Source: Strigops habroptila
Lineage: Eukaryota > Chordata > Aves > Psittaciformes > Psittacidae
Assembly (NCBI RefSeq): GCF_004027225.2
Contig: NC_044284.2
Location: forward strand, 41,402,420 to 41,466,419
DNA length: 64,000 nt
Direction: 5' to 3'
The notes under the pieces were generated by a model, which was given only the letters and a program-made list of their open reading frames with translations, was not told the origin of the DNA and did no database searches. Positions 13,301 to 35,231 of this stretch are shown here, piece after piece. A program made the position numbers and the translations under genes. Numbering within the stretch: the first letter of the stretch is position 1; the number at the start of each line of letters is the position of its first letter.

Positions 13301-16300
13301 GTGCTACGTATCCACACTGGCGAAGGTGAGGAGCTTTTGGTGCTGAGAGAGGAACTGCCTGTGCCTCCAGGTAGCTATTCATAAGGTGAAATGCAGGATG
13401 CAGGCCACCACGTTCCAGCACTCACAGGTAGCAAAGCATGGTGGTCTCAGATGTGAGCCCTGTGTCCCAGTGCTCTGCTCAGCATAGTGGACAGCACTGG
13501 GGGGCTGGCCCTATCCCTGTGGATCTCCAAACTCAGCACCGAGTTGCAACAGACAGGTGCCAGAGAGTTTCTGATGAGATGTGAGGTGCAGGTATCAGAG
13601 GGCAGAGCAGGATTGGCGCTTGCAGGAGGTGTTGAGGCAGCAGGTCTTTTCAGAAGAGACAGTCACCCACTGGGGTGCCAGAGGTGGTCAGAGGGGTTTG
13701 TAACTCTGGTTGTCTGACTTGAATTGGTTTAGGGAGCTGATTACTGCAGACTCCTTTGGTAGTCCAGGAAAGGGATCCCCGCTCCGAGTCAAGCTCTGGA
13801 AGAGCCTCATTTAAAGGTCTCTTTTTTTCTTCTCTGTTGGTGAAATTGAAGTGTGTAGGAGCTTTGAGCCAGCAAAAGTGGGGCACTTTAATTCCCTGGT
13901 GCGATGAAGCGCTGTGTTTGGCTGAGGTTTCCACCACTGGTGTTGCAGGAGCCCTGCTCTCATCCCTGTCAGAGCCCAGGCTCCTTGATATATACCTTCA
14001 CCCAGCCATGCTTACCACCTTTGCTCTCTCCTTTGTCACATAGGGGTTCACACTCAGTTTGGACCTTGTGTAGCCCTTGTCTGTGTGTGAGACACCCCCT
14101 GCTCCCATCCCTGCCTGCTCTTCCCCAGCAAAGAGCTCCAAACATGAGACACTGGTGCAATAAGTCTTAAGTACTCAGCTCATGAATTCATGTAGCTGTT
14201 ACTCTGCTTGCGCCCAGCTACCACCTTCGTTGTTTCTCCCTTTAATGAGAACCACAGGGTTAGGGAAATAAATCCCCCATCACACCAGCTCCCTGGCCAA
14301 GGGCCCAAGCTTGCCAGCATGGTGGGGAGCAGCAGCGGGTTTATTTGATCAGCTTTTAATTCTTCCTGCAAACCTTCCCCTCACTGGCCAAGGGTGAGCC
14401 GTGGCCCCTGGCAAGGAGACAGCGGCGTCCCCACCACGGGCAGGAGGCACCGGGGCAGCGGGTGGTGAGTGCCGGTGCTTCCCCGAGGATGCCGAGCTGG
14501 TGCTGCCGTTTCCATGCTCATCCACAGGACGGAGCAGCATCCCCAGGATTGCAGCCTTTGCTGCCAGCTGGGGAGGGCTCAGGCTGGGGAGCTCAGCCAG
14601 TGGGTCCCAGCCTTAACTGTTGTGTTCCCAAAAAGTATTTAAGGCAAGGAGGGAGGAAAAATCCTAACATGGAAAGCAGTGGTGCCTGGAAAGCATGGAA
14701 TTGCATGGCAAAGCCTCCAGTCAAAGAAGCAAGGGGGACTACATTTTGCAGCAGAAATCAGGTCGCAGATGAGTTCTCATGTGAATTTGGGACTTTCAGT
14801 GTGATTATCCACAGACCTGTAGAGAACAGCTCAGACTTAGCAAAATGCTCCATCCTTTTGCTTCCCCGTCACTTTTCCTGTGTGCTGCTGGTCTCATCCT
14901 CCCCATGGGTTGGTCTCTCTGTCTGTCCAGCAGTGGTACATACTGGTGGGCTGCCCCCTGTTCCCAGAGTGCCTGCGGTTTTAAAGTGCTTCTGCGAATC
15001 GGCTTTGTGCTGGTTTATGGTCAGAGTGGCTTTTGCCTCCCTCAGACGGGGCCGAGGTTTGGAGCCTGAACACGCACACAGGAGAGTATGGCCTTGCCAC
15101 CATGGGGGGGATATGCTACGACTGCCAGCCCCTCGGCACCAGAACCTTGCTGGGACAGCACTGCCCACCAGCACATGCTGCCACAGGGGATGCTGGTGCT
15201 GCCCACTGCCTGCCACAGTGAGCTGGGGGTGCCGGCGGGTTGCCCTGCTGCTCCCAGGACAAGGTCTGGGTTTCCTCACCGCTCTCTCCACTCTGCAGTA
15301 CTTCCCGGGGCGCCCCTGTGTGCAGACCTACCTGCAGTCCCTGGATGGATGGCTGAAGAACTGGACAGAGCCCGAACTGCCCCGCAACGTCTTGAAGGAG
15401 GCCATGAAGAATAACAGAGATGTAAGATGCCCATGGGGACCCTGGTCCCTGCTCTCCTCACCCCTGCCCCTTACCCCAAGCCCGCATTACCTGCCAGCTC
15501 CATCACACCATGTCCGTCTGTCCACCAGGCCTCTCACCCTGCTGTGCTCCCCACCAATGTGACCTGGGTGGGCTGTGAGGGCAGCGAACGCCAGTTCCGT
15601 GGCTACCCCTGCGGGCTCTGGACCATCTTCCACCTGCTGACTGTCCAGGCTGCCCGGAGCGGCCCTGATAAAGGTATCGGGTCCCTGGGGGGGCTCGGGG
15701 AGGGGGTGTCTGGGTGGGCTGGGGCACGGACAGGGATCTTGCATGTGGGCAAAGGCTTGTTCCCCCCCCTTCTTCATCTCGACCCAAGACAGACTTGCAG
15801 GGGGGACAAGAGCCACAGAGTCAGGGTGTGGGGTTGCCACCTCAGCTGTGGGACTGTAGTAGTGGCACTGCAGGGTATGGACTTGCCTTCCTGTCCTCCC
15901 CTATCCTCTCCCTCCCCACAGAGCTGCCACTGGAGGTGCTGAGCGTCATGCGCTGCTATGTCCGGTACTTCTTCGGCTGCCAAGAGTGTGCCCAGCACTT
16001 TGAGGCCATGGCGGCTGAGTCCATGGACCGGGTGGCGAGCCGAAAAGAGGCTGTCCTGTGGCTCTGGTCCCACCACAACGAGGTCAATGCTCGCCTGGCA
16101 GGTAAGGGGGGCCACGGGGAGGGGAGCCAGGGTAGCTTCCAAAGGGAAAAGGGAGGCGAGGTGGAGGAGCATCCCTCCTCCTGGATGGAGCTGGCAAATG
16201 GCTGCATTAGGGTGCAGCAGTGGGGACTCTCATTGTCAGCATCCCCCATCATAGGGGACAGCAGCTGGTCCCACAGCATCAGACCACCCCAGAGATGCAC

Positions 16301-17231
16301 TTGGGTCTTACGTGCTCCCTGCAAGGAGCTTCCCAAAGCCGCCACGTGCCCTCGGAGGACCCCTCCTCCTGTGACAGCTCCTCCAAATGTCCCATCTCCA
16401 TCATTGTCCCCAGCTGCTGGCTGCTCTGGGGTGTTTATACCAGTACAGGGGGAGGACTGTCACGTGTCTCCTCTAACCCCCACACTGGCTCCGGTCCCTG
16501 CAGGAGGTGACACAGAGGACCCCAAGTTTCCCAAGCTGCAGTGGCCTCCACCAGACATGTGTCCCCAGTGCCACAAGGAGGAGCGGGGTGTGCATGCCTG
16601 GGATGAGTCGGCTGTGCTCACCTTCCTTAAGGTGCACTTCTCGCCGGCCAACATCTACCTGGACTATGCTGAGCCTGACCCCATCCTCATGGCTGGAGAG
16701 GGGACTGGCACCAGGCTGGGCACTGAGGGCCCGCGAGAGGCGAGGGAGAAGGAGGAAGAAGAGGAAGAAAAGGAGAGGGAGGGTGACATGAGAGCCCCGG
16801 GGCGACCAGTCTCTGCCGAACCAAGGCGCCCCAGCATTGTGCGGCTGAACCCCAAGCTGCGGGAGGTGGGTGAGGACATCGTGGACCTGGACTCCTTCAG
16901 CGAGCAGCACTTCAAGAGCCAGGCACTGCGAGCGGCAGCCAGCCGGCACCGGCGCCTCAGCAAGCGGGACACCATCGCCCTGCCCCGTGATGCCAGGGTG
17001 GGCCGGGAGCGCCGGCGAGCTCCTGGCATCCAGGTCCAGGAGGAGGAGGCTGGGGAAGGCATGAGGAGGAGCCCCTGGCTGCGTGTGCTTGGCTTGGGCT
17101 TCTCCCGCCTGGACATCAGTCTCTGCGTGGCCCTCTACTTCCTCTCATCCTTGTGCCTCCTGGGCATGTACACTTTCTTCCGTTTCCGCACCCATGCCCG
17201 GAAAGGCCGCCCCAGCTTCCCCATGGCCTGA
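7078..17231 (+). CDS. QSOX1: QSOX1, sulfhydryl oxidase 1 (12 spliced coding exons, complete)
   Basis: FAD-dependent sulfhydryl oxidase of the ER/Golgi and extracellular space; it makes disulfides in client proteins and passes electrons to oxygen, giving hydrogen peroxide. Exons: 7078-7342, 9491-9591, 10923-10971, 11166-11268, 11980-12070, 12279-12424, 12866-13000, 13196-13325, 15299-15421, 15529-15673, 15922-16101, 16504-17231. They join in frame to 2,196 nt (731 aa), all introns GT-AG. Visible: signal peptide (hydrophobic about 16-31), thioredoxin domain with CGHC (C70, C73), a second thioredoxin-like domain without CxxC, an Erv/ALR domain with CQEC (C449, C452), C-terminal CPQC (C509, C512), and a transmembrane segment at about 692-715. 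N-X-S/T sequons occur in exons 6, 7, 9 and 10. The start was chosen because the signal peptide begins directly after it; -3 is G. QSOX1 rather than QSOX2 follows from LHX4 and ACBD6 being downstream. Confidence 0.95.
7343..9490 (+). other. QSOX1: QSOX1 intron 1
   Basis: A 2.1-kb intron whose first 400 bases are a degenerate minisatellite (see 7,393-7,801). The remainder is unremarkable GC-rich sequence in which I see no further exon. Confidence 0.75.
7393..7801 (+). repeat. Degenerate minisatellite in QSOX1 intron 1
   Basis: About nine to ten imperfect copies of a ~35-50-base unit built on ATCAGCACCCTTAAAT, then CTCCCTGCATCCTTGTC. Copies start near 7,393, 7,470, 7,513, 7,555, 7,593, 7,645, 7,695, 7,730 and 7,766. 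Unit length varies, which suggests an old, decaying array. Confidence 0.75.
9491..9591 (+). CDS. QSOX1: QSOX1 coding exon 2
   Basis: Residues 89-122 (from E/WRPAVV to GFPTLK): thioredoxin core with the conserved DCAD and the cis-proline FPT motif. Acceptor CGCAG, donor GTAAGG. Ends in phase 0. Confidence 0.93.
9592..10922 (+). other. QSOX1: QSOX1 intron 2
   Basis: A 1.3-kb intron with no repeat or exon that I can recognise; it ends in a clear pyrimidine tract before the exon 3 acceptor. Confidence 0.7.
10923..10971 (+). CDS. QSOX1: QSOX1 coding exon 3
   Basis: A 49-base exon, residues 123-138 ([16 protein letters not shown]), matching the FFKAF segment of the family. It is preceded by a pyrimidine-rich tract and CAG; donor GTGAGT. 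Confidence 0.92.
11166..11268 (+). CDS. QSOX1: QSOX1 coding exon 4
   Basis: Residues 139-172 (from [13 protein letters not shown] to the [10 protein letters not shown]-like segment), the end of the first thioredoxin domain. Acceptor TGCAG, donor GTAGGG. Confidence 0.92.
11980..12070 (+). CDS. QSOX1: QSOX1 coding exon 5
   Basis: Residues 173-203 ([20 protein letters not shown]...GRE), the start of the second, redox-inactive thioredoxin-like domain. Acceptor TGCAG, donor GTGGGT. Confidence 0.92.
12279..12424 (+). CDS. QSOX1: QSOX1 coding exon 6
   Basis: Residues 204-251 plus two bases ([17 protein letters not shown]...). It contains [12 protein letters not shown] and an RNGS glycosylation sequon. 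Acceptor TGCAG, donor GTGAGT, which is preferred over the GT two bases upstream because it keeps the family frame. Confidence 0.92.
12866..13000 (+). CDS. QSOX1: QSOX1 coding exon 7
   Basis: Residues 252-296 ([18 protein letters not shown]...). Its second half is a variable linker with three potential N-glycosylation sites (NTT, NET, NVS). The donor GTCAGA is weaker than the others, but the frame continues correctly as [11 protein letters not shown] in exon 8. Confidence 0.9.
13196..13325 (+). CDS. QSOX1: QSOX1 coding exon 8
   Basis: Residues 297-340 ([19 protein letters not shown]...STLAK), the helix-rich region between the thioredoxin-like and Erv domains. Acceptor CCCAG, donor GTGAGG. Confidence 0.92.
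13326..15298 (+). other. QSOX1: QSOX1 intron 8
   Basis: A 2.0-kb intron. Exons 8 and 9 join directly as LAK-YFPGRP, as in the family, so no coding exon is missing here. A frame open from about 14,462 into exon 9 is only intron read-through. Confidence 0.7.
15299..15421 (+). CDS. QSOX1: QSOX1 coding exon 9
   Basis: Residues 341-381, starting YFPGRPCVQ and ending NNRD, with one NWT sequon. In phase at both ends. Acceptor TGCAG, donor GTAAGA. Confidence 0.92.
15529..15673 (+). CDS. QSOX1: QSOX1 coding exon 10
   Basis: Residues 382-429 plus one base: beginning of the Erv/ALR FAD-binding domain, with [19 protein letters not shown], the FAD-contacting W/H helix and the structural cysteines C397 and C409. 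One NVT sequon. Donor GTATCG. Confidence 0.93.
15922..16101 (+). CDS. QSOX1: QSOX1 coding exon 11
   Basis: Residues 430-489: Erv/ALR core with the FAD-proximal disulfide C449-Q-E-C452 and the [15 protein letters not shown] helix that contacts FAD. Acceptor CACAG, donor GTAAGG. Confidence 0.94.
16504..17231 (+). CDS. QSOX1: QSOX1 coding exon 12 (terminal)
   Basis: Residues 490-731 and TGA stop. It holds C509-P-Q-C512, the end of the Erv fold ([15 protein letters not shown]), a long disordered charged linker with a Glu/Lys/Arg run at about 567-584, the conserved LSKRDT motif, and a transmembrane helix at about 692-715 followed by a basic cytoplasmic tail. Confidence 0.94.
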
Positions 17232-17785
17232 GACCAGTTACAGGGGCCAGGGGCTGCCCCCAGGGTGGGGGTGAGTGGGCTGCTGATCAGGACACCCTTG
17301 GGACATCATTTTGTTTCCCAGTGGGAAGGGGTTTAGTGCATCCTCCCCAGGAGCTGCCCGCTTGCAGCAGTCGCCTCACCCAGGGGAGAGGGTGGAGAGC
17401 TCCTTTTTGGGGGGAAGGAGGTGTCAGAGCATCCCCCCCTCAGGTCGCAGTGCCACATTTCGGGTGTGCGGGAGCTGGGACACCAACACTGGTTCATGTC
17501 TCAGCACCAGCTGCCCTTGGAGCTGCCTGGACTGGTTTCAGAGAAGCCCAGTCCCATGCTGGGGAGCAGCCCTTTGGGATCAAACCACTAGTGGGGGTTT
17601 AGCCCCACAGAAAGCAGATACTGCTGGGAGGGGGGTGGCAGACTGGGTTCAGCTGCATTTTTGTGTGTCCCCCCTTGAGACATGGATGGGGGCCCCCCAC
17701 TGTTCTTCACCCCGGTCCCCCGCACCCCCTCCCTGCACTTACTCAATGCTCGTCTTAGTGTAATAAATTGTTTTTGCTGACGCTG
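17232..17785 (+). other. QSOX1: QSOX1 3' UTR (proximal form)
   Basis: Non-coding sequence after the TGA stop to a canonical AATAAA at 17,762-17,767, followed by TTG/T-rich bases. Further AATAAA signals at 18,085-18,090, 18,407-18,412 and 18,590-18,595 could give longer transcripts; the last also has a TCTTGCTCTGTCTTT-type downstream element. Confidence 0.65.
17762..17767 (+). terminator. QSOX1: Polyadenylation signal, QSOX1
   Basis: AATAAA 530 bases after the stop, with a T-rich stretch directly downstream. First canonical signal after the coding region. Confidence 0.65.
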
Positions 17786-19589
17786 GCCCTGCTCTGTCAG
17801 CTGGTCCCTGCCGTGTGGGCACACGGGGCAGCACCTCCCCTCCCTGCCATCCCCCAGTGCTGGCTATCCCTGCTCTGATCTCCCCCATCACCCTGGGAAG
17901 AGCGCTGTCTTGGTTTAATCCTTTAAATGTTTTTAGTTGTTATTGCACATTTCTGCTTATTGCTTCTGGAGCCACCTGTGGCCCCCTGTACAGCCAGCAT
18001 GTTCCCATGGTGGGGGTGGCTCATGGTTTATCCTCAGGCGGGGGTGATGGGGAGGGAGCATGGGGAGGGCAGGAAGCTGCTGGGAATAAATTGACATGAG
18101 CCATGGAGCTGCAGTTTGGTGCTGGTCGTGCCCATGGTCCGGGGCAGGGAGACAGCATCCCCCTGGGCAGCAGGACTTCTGCAGGTGTAGGCACCCTGTG
18201 CCTGTCCCTGGTCCTTTCTGCCCTTTTATCCTTGTTAGGAATCATTAAGGAAAATGGTTGTTTTCCAGAGCTAGGGCTGGAGCCATCTGCTCTCCCAGTG
18301 CTGCCTAAATCCCCCTGTAACAAATTCATTGGGATTACGCTGCCCTCCCCTAATCCCAGCCCCTCCCCCCACACGGGGGATTTGAAAGGATTAAAGCCTT
18401 GCTCATAATAAACTTTATTAAGGGGGGGGGGGTGTCAATCCGATTTGGAGCTTTTTTCTTGATATCTTCACTTTGCGCAGGTGGGAGGTGAAGGCTGGTA
18501 GGATGGGGAAGGAGGGCAGCCAGCTCTGCTGCTGACCGGACACTGGGATCTCTGGCTCCTCTGGCCCTTCCTCCCTCACCTGCCCTTGAAATAAATTGTC
18601 TTGCTCTGTCTTTCCTTCTTCTTTGGTGTCTGTGCATGGTCACACCTCCATGGGACATGGGACTGGCACCCCTGCCCTGCCACAGCTGGTCCACTTCGCT
18701 TTGGCTACATCCCTTAGCTGGGTCCTCAATGGCTTCAGCCCAGCATGGAGGGGGGCTGCGTCTCCCCAGCCGGTTGCTGGTCCTGCCCACTGCTGTGTGA
18801 TGGACGGGGAAGGTCTCATTGCTGCAGCCCTGCTGCCGCCTTCCCCTTGATTTCCCTGGGGAGTTTATCCCCAACATGAATAACCCCCTGTGCACACCCT
18901 CCCCACCAGCTGCTCCCCTGTGTGGGACTGAGGGCTTGTGATGAGGGCTGCCTGCTGCTACCCTGGCCCCAAAATATCTCAGTGGTGCTGCCGAAGCAGT
19001 GGGCAGGCTGGAGGATGTGTTAGGGAGATGGATGCAGTAGGTGGGTGCATTGGGGTGTGCAGCAGGGTGCAGGGGGTTAGGGCTGGGTGGGTGGGTGCAG
19101 GGGCTGGGGAGGAGGGAGCCGCAGGCAGGGCTGCCCAGATTAGCATCCCCGAGAGGCCTGCAGCCTAAAGCTGCCATGCACACAGGAAAAAGTCCAGTAA
19201 ATAGACTTTCTGTAATCCTGTTTGGTGCAGTCCAAATCCTCCTGGCCCCGGCTCTCCTGGGCTGTAGCACCAGGGTGTTCCCCCAGCACCTGGGGAACCC
19301 CAGTGCAGGGCACAGATGGGCCAGAGCAGGCAGCAGTGCAGACACGAGCCTGCTGCAGGGCTTGGTGCTGCCCAGGGAGGATCCCCCTCACCATGTCCCC
19401 CAGGTTGGGGTCTTTGGGGCAGGCCCCAGCACAAGTCCTCGCACAGGGGGAGCATCAAACAGTGTCCTTGCCACCCTCATGGGTGGGATGGGCTGTCCGA
19501 GGTGGGGGACACCCCAAGCCCCCTCGAGGTGCCCTCCCCGATGAGGATTACCCCTTCCCACCACTGCCAGGAGCCTGGGCATCCCCGAG

Positions 19590-19880
19590 GCTAATTACCC
19601 AAATGGCCGCGGGCTGGCATGAGGCGGCCGCTATTCCCTAATACAATTTACCCTCAAGTGCAATTTAATTTTCCACGAGGCCGATGGCCGGCCCCCGCAC
19701 ACCCAGCCACCTTCCCACCCCTTTGCGCTCGCTCCCTCCCGCTTTGCCCCTCTTCCTTTTCCCTCCTCAGCACGGGTGAGAGCCTTTCTCCACCGGCATC
19801 CCCCCTCTGCTTGTGCTCGGGCCATAAAATCACCGGGGGGTTGTTCAGTGTCAATTAATTTTCAATTACAATTAGCAACG
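19590..19880. promoter_or_regulatory. Candidate conserved element with TAAT-core cluster
   Basis: Within GC-rich DNA, two AT-rich islets carry repeated homeodomain-type cores: CTAATTACC near 19,590 with CAATTTAATTTT near 19,660, and a dense run at 19,852-19,875 (CAATTAATTTTCAATTACAA). Its position 3.5 kb upstream of LHX4 makes an enhancer plausible. Conservation cannot be tested here. Confidence 0.3.
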
Positions 19881-21834
19881 CCCCACTCGGCAGTGCCTGC
19901 GAGGGGAAAGGCTTCCTCCGGCCGCTGGTGAGTACTTGGGTCTTGCTGTGCTTGTCCTCGCTCCAGGCGACCCCTGGCAATAGGGGTGTCTGTGAGATGG
20001 AGTCATGGGTAGTTATTGGGGTAATTTAAGAAGTGGGGAGCAGTCGGGGCTGTGCACATGGGGGCTTGGAGTCTGTTGCTCAGAGGGTGGCTGTGGCAGC
20101 TTTGGCCCCCATAAGGATGTCCCCCCGCTTTGGGCTGGGGGAGCGGGTTTGTTACGCGAGGGGACTCTGGGAGCTAGGCTGAGACCCAGCAATCTCACTG
20201 CAGAGTGGCACAACGCCTTGCTGTCAGCTGAGCTCCCGGCACCTTTAACCCCACTCAGCCTTTTCTGATGGGGGATTTGGCTGGGCTCACATACCCAGGC
20301 ATGGGTCAGGCGTGGGTTTTCCTTAAATTCCAACCCCACCCCCTCCAATTCTGCCTTGAAACCCAGCAGTTGCGTCTGGGAATAGTGCACTGATGTCCCC
20401 CTCAGTGACACACTGCCCAAACCAGCCCTAGTTCCTGCATGCCAGGGCTGGGGCACACCAGAAGCGGCTGGGGCTGGGTCTCAGCAAAGCCTCTGGGGCT
20501 GACCTGCTTTTCTATTATTAATACTGGTGGGGAAAGTGCAGGAGCACCATCCCTGCTTGCCTGTGGGTTTGCATCACATTGCTCGTGTCTTCATCCAGCT
20601 GCAGAATGGGTTCAGGCAATGCCAAGGAGGGAGCAGGATATCTGTATGGGGCCAGAGGCCCCCCAGACTGCTCCAGAAATACAACCTGATGAAAACCATG
20701 GCATTCACCCTTCTGCAGGCTGATCACCACTGTCCCTTAGCTCTGTTTTAGCTCCGGGAGGAGGAGAAAGCATGGAGGGGGATTTCCCACCCATGACATG
20801 CAACCACCAGGTCCTCAGGCAGCATCTTGGGTGGCACAAAGGGTATTTGCTGGGCAAGCAGCTCATGCCCACCTCCACCACCCTTTCCTCCCCGCATGCC
20901 AGGATAATGGGTTGTGCTGGGGAAAGTTAACAAACAAAAAAAAAAACCCACAAAAATGAGGAATAGAGGGAAAACAAAAAGAATGGAGGGCAATGCTGCA
21001 GGGGATGTAGGCTCTACTAGGAAGATGTGACGAGCCAAGAGTGAGCAGAGAGGAAGATGCTGGTGGGGTTTTATTTTTAGTGGACACTCATGGTGGCAGC
21101 GCCCCGGCAGCACGCTACTCCCTGAGGTAAAGGCTCAGCACTCTCTTTGCCTGCTTGCTGCTGCCATGAGTGATCCGGAGCGGGGCAGAGGGGGCTGGAT
21201 CAGTCTGGCAAAGCAGAAAAATGAATGAAAATTGAATTCCCCGAGGAGAAGGGATGCGGGGAGCTGTTATCCCAGCTGAGATATAAATCAGAGCGTGCTG
21301 GAGAGCGGGGGATGGAGACGACTCCCACCAGTGGTGGAATAATCAGGAAAAAAGGTTGGAAGTGCAAAGCGGTGCGGCAGGGAGGCCACGGGGCAGTGTC
21401 CGTCTGTCCGTTTGCCCGCGCATCCGGCTAAACTTCTCCCGTAAATCTGCCTTAGGGACCTGCCTTCCTGCGTGCTGGGAGCTCCGCTCCGCGCTAACGG
21501 CTGGCTGGGGACCGGGCGGGGGGACGGGACAGTGGCCCCTGCCCCAAGGGGCTCCGGAGCGCAGGTGGCCAGGGCCGCGGGGGCCGGGTTGTGCTTAATG
21601 CACTTAAGAGCTGGTGCTTGATATAAGGGAGCAGGGGAGGGGAAGGGATGGGATTCATCTCCCCCTGTGGTGGGAAGCTAATTCTGGGGCTTGGAGGGCT
21701 AGAGGGGCCTCACTCCCGCAGTGAATGTGCATTGGTCTCTGCCTAGAGATGATCCGGCTGGGGTTTTGCTGGTAAAATAAAACTTTGGGGTTAAAAACCA
21801 GCATCTTATTGACAAATTATAGGGGTTTTTTTGC

Positions 21835-21990
21835 TAAGGAACCATCAGGCTTAATTAATTTCTTAGGTTTTATTACTTTTATTTTTAATCAACACTTTTT
21901 TTCCCCAATCGTTGGCATGTCCCACCTGCACATTTCTTGAGGGGCCAATTTCGTTTTTTTTCAGGTGGGAAAAGTCTCTTCCTAGTTTTC
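21835..21990. promoter_or_regulatory. Candidate AT-rich upstream element of LHX4
   Basis: AT-rich island with CTTAATTAATTTC and TTTATTACTTTTATTT, roughly 1.4 kb upstream of the LHX4 start and contrasting with the CpG island that follows. Function is inferred only from composition and place. Confidence 0.22.
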
Positions 21991-23164
21991 ATTTCAGCGT
22001 GAGTATGAAGGCACGGAAAAGGCACACGTGAGCTGAGGGTGGCTGGGTGGGCATCCTTCCATTCCCTCCCAGTGCTGCCATATGTGCTGCCTCAGAGGTG
22101 TCACCCTGCTTGAGCAGGGTCAGTGCTCTAAGTAAGTGCCCCTTACCCAGGCAGCATGGGATGTCAGAGCACATGAGGGCCATTTGTTCATTGTCCCTGA
22201 GCTGTGTGATGTGGTGACTACCAGGAAGGGTAATGCTCAAGGCACTCTGGCTAACTTCAGCTGCACGTTGGTGTGCTTCCTTGCTCAGCCTTTCGCCACT
22301 GGGTTCTGCCAGGTACTGCTGCCCCTCAACACACTGGCTTCACTCTGGTGCTACAGGCTGGGTTGCTCCAGGGTTTTCCCTTGGCAAAGCCCGTGGTGAT
22401 CCTTCTAGAAGTTGTAGTCACGCCAAGCTCTTCGACTTTGGCATCACCACGCTTGTGCCACAGCAGCCCGTGTGCTGCTGGGCCAGTTGTGCTGCAGCTC
22501 TGCAGAATTGGGTTGGCTCTTTCCGTGCCCTGATGTGTCCCTGGGGGAACTGCTGTTGGAACAGGCCTTGGGGAATGGGTGTGCTACAGCACCCTGTTGG
22601 AACAGAGCTTGCTACAGTTGTGCCTGGTGCTGGGGCTGCCTGTGGGGACTAAGAGCCACTGGGAAATAACTCCTGTCGGTGTGGCAGCAAGGGGATGGGG
22701 ACATGCTGGTTTCTGCCAGACTCGGGGAAGAAAGCCGCCTGGCTAAGCCCCCATTCCCAATGGCAGAAGGGACAGGGCTGTGGTGGTGTGCCCAAAGCAG
22801 GAGGACTCACCATCCCATTCCATGGAGTGGGAGAAGGTCCCAGAGCCCCAGCAGCGGAGACTGGGGCCTTTGGCTCTTCACTCTCTCTCACCAATGACAG
22901 CGTGGGACAGCGCTCCCTGGCACCGGACAGCGTCCCGGGTCGCAATAGCGCTATGTCGGGACAGCTCCAGCCGCCCGAGGCCGGGCCTGGCCCCGGCGGG
23001 CTGCGCGGCCGCGGGGCGCCCTTAGGCCCCGCCCCTTCCCCGCAGACCCCGCCCACGGCCAGCAAGCCCCGCCCACCCCACGGTCAGGCCACGCCCCCGG
23101 CGGCGCGGGGCTGGCGTCGATTGGCCCCGGGCTGTCCGGCCCGCCCCCGCCCCCCTGCGGGCGG

Positions 23165-23172
23165 TGACGTCA
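23165..23172 (+). promoter_or_regulatory. LHX4: Consensus CRE (TGACGTCA)
   Basis: Exact eight-base palindrome that binds CREB/ATF-type factors, inside the LHX4 CpG island. Binding is inferred from the motif alone. Confidence 0.5.
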
Positions 23173-23369
23173 GGCGCGCTCCCCGCAGGGTGAATGAATG
23201 GGAGGCGGGCGGCGCTGGCGGGCACAGCTGCGGCACCGCGCCCGGGCCGGCACCGGCACCGGCACCGCCCGCGGGACACGGCGCTGCGCCCCGCCGCGGG
23301 GCTCCGCCGGCCCGGGCCGCATCTCTCCCTCCCCTGTTCTTTCCCCTCCGCCGCCCCCGGGCCAATAAA

Positions 23370-35231
<11,862 letters not shown>

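Larger units (their letters stand above)
17790..22900. other. QSOX1-LHX4 intergenic region, no gene seen
   Basis: About 5 kb. Open frames on both strands are GC-driven and unlike any protein I know. The region includes alternative polyadenylation signals near 18.1-18.6 kb, a G homopolymer at 18,421-18,431 and AT-rich islands with TAAT cores (listed separately). Confidence 0.55.

Noticed and set aside
14462-15562. 366-codon open frame overlapping QSOX1 intron 8 and exon 9.
   Set aside because: Exon 9 read through into intron on both sides; exons 8 and 9 join directly in the family protein.
18350-19345. 331-codon open frame on the - strand between QSOX1 and LHX4.
   Set aside because: Low-complexity Pro/Ser/Arg-rich translation with no recognisable domain and no splice context; explained by GC-rich composition.
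22102-22119. Short palindrome ACCCTGCT-TG-AGCAGGGT upstream of LHX4.
   Set aside because: Eight-base arms are expected by chance several times in a window of this size; no further support.
22695-23369. In-frame upstream extension of LHX4 exon 1 with earlier ATG codons.
   Set aside because: The frame is open only because the CpG island lacks stops. It crosses the CRE/CCAAT promoter region and does not resemble any LHX4 N-terminus.
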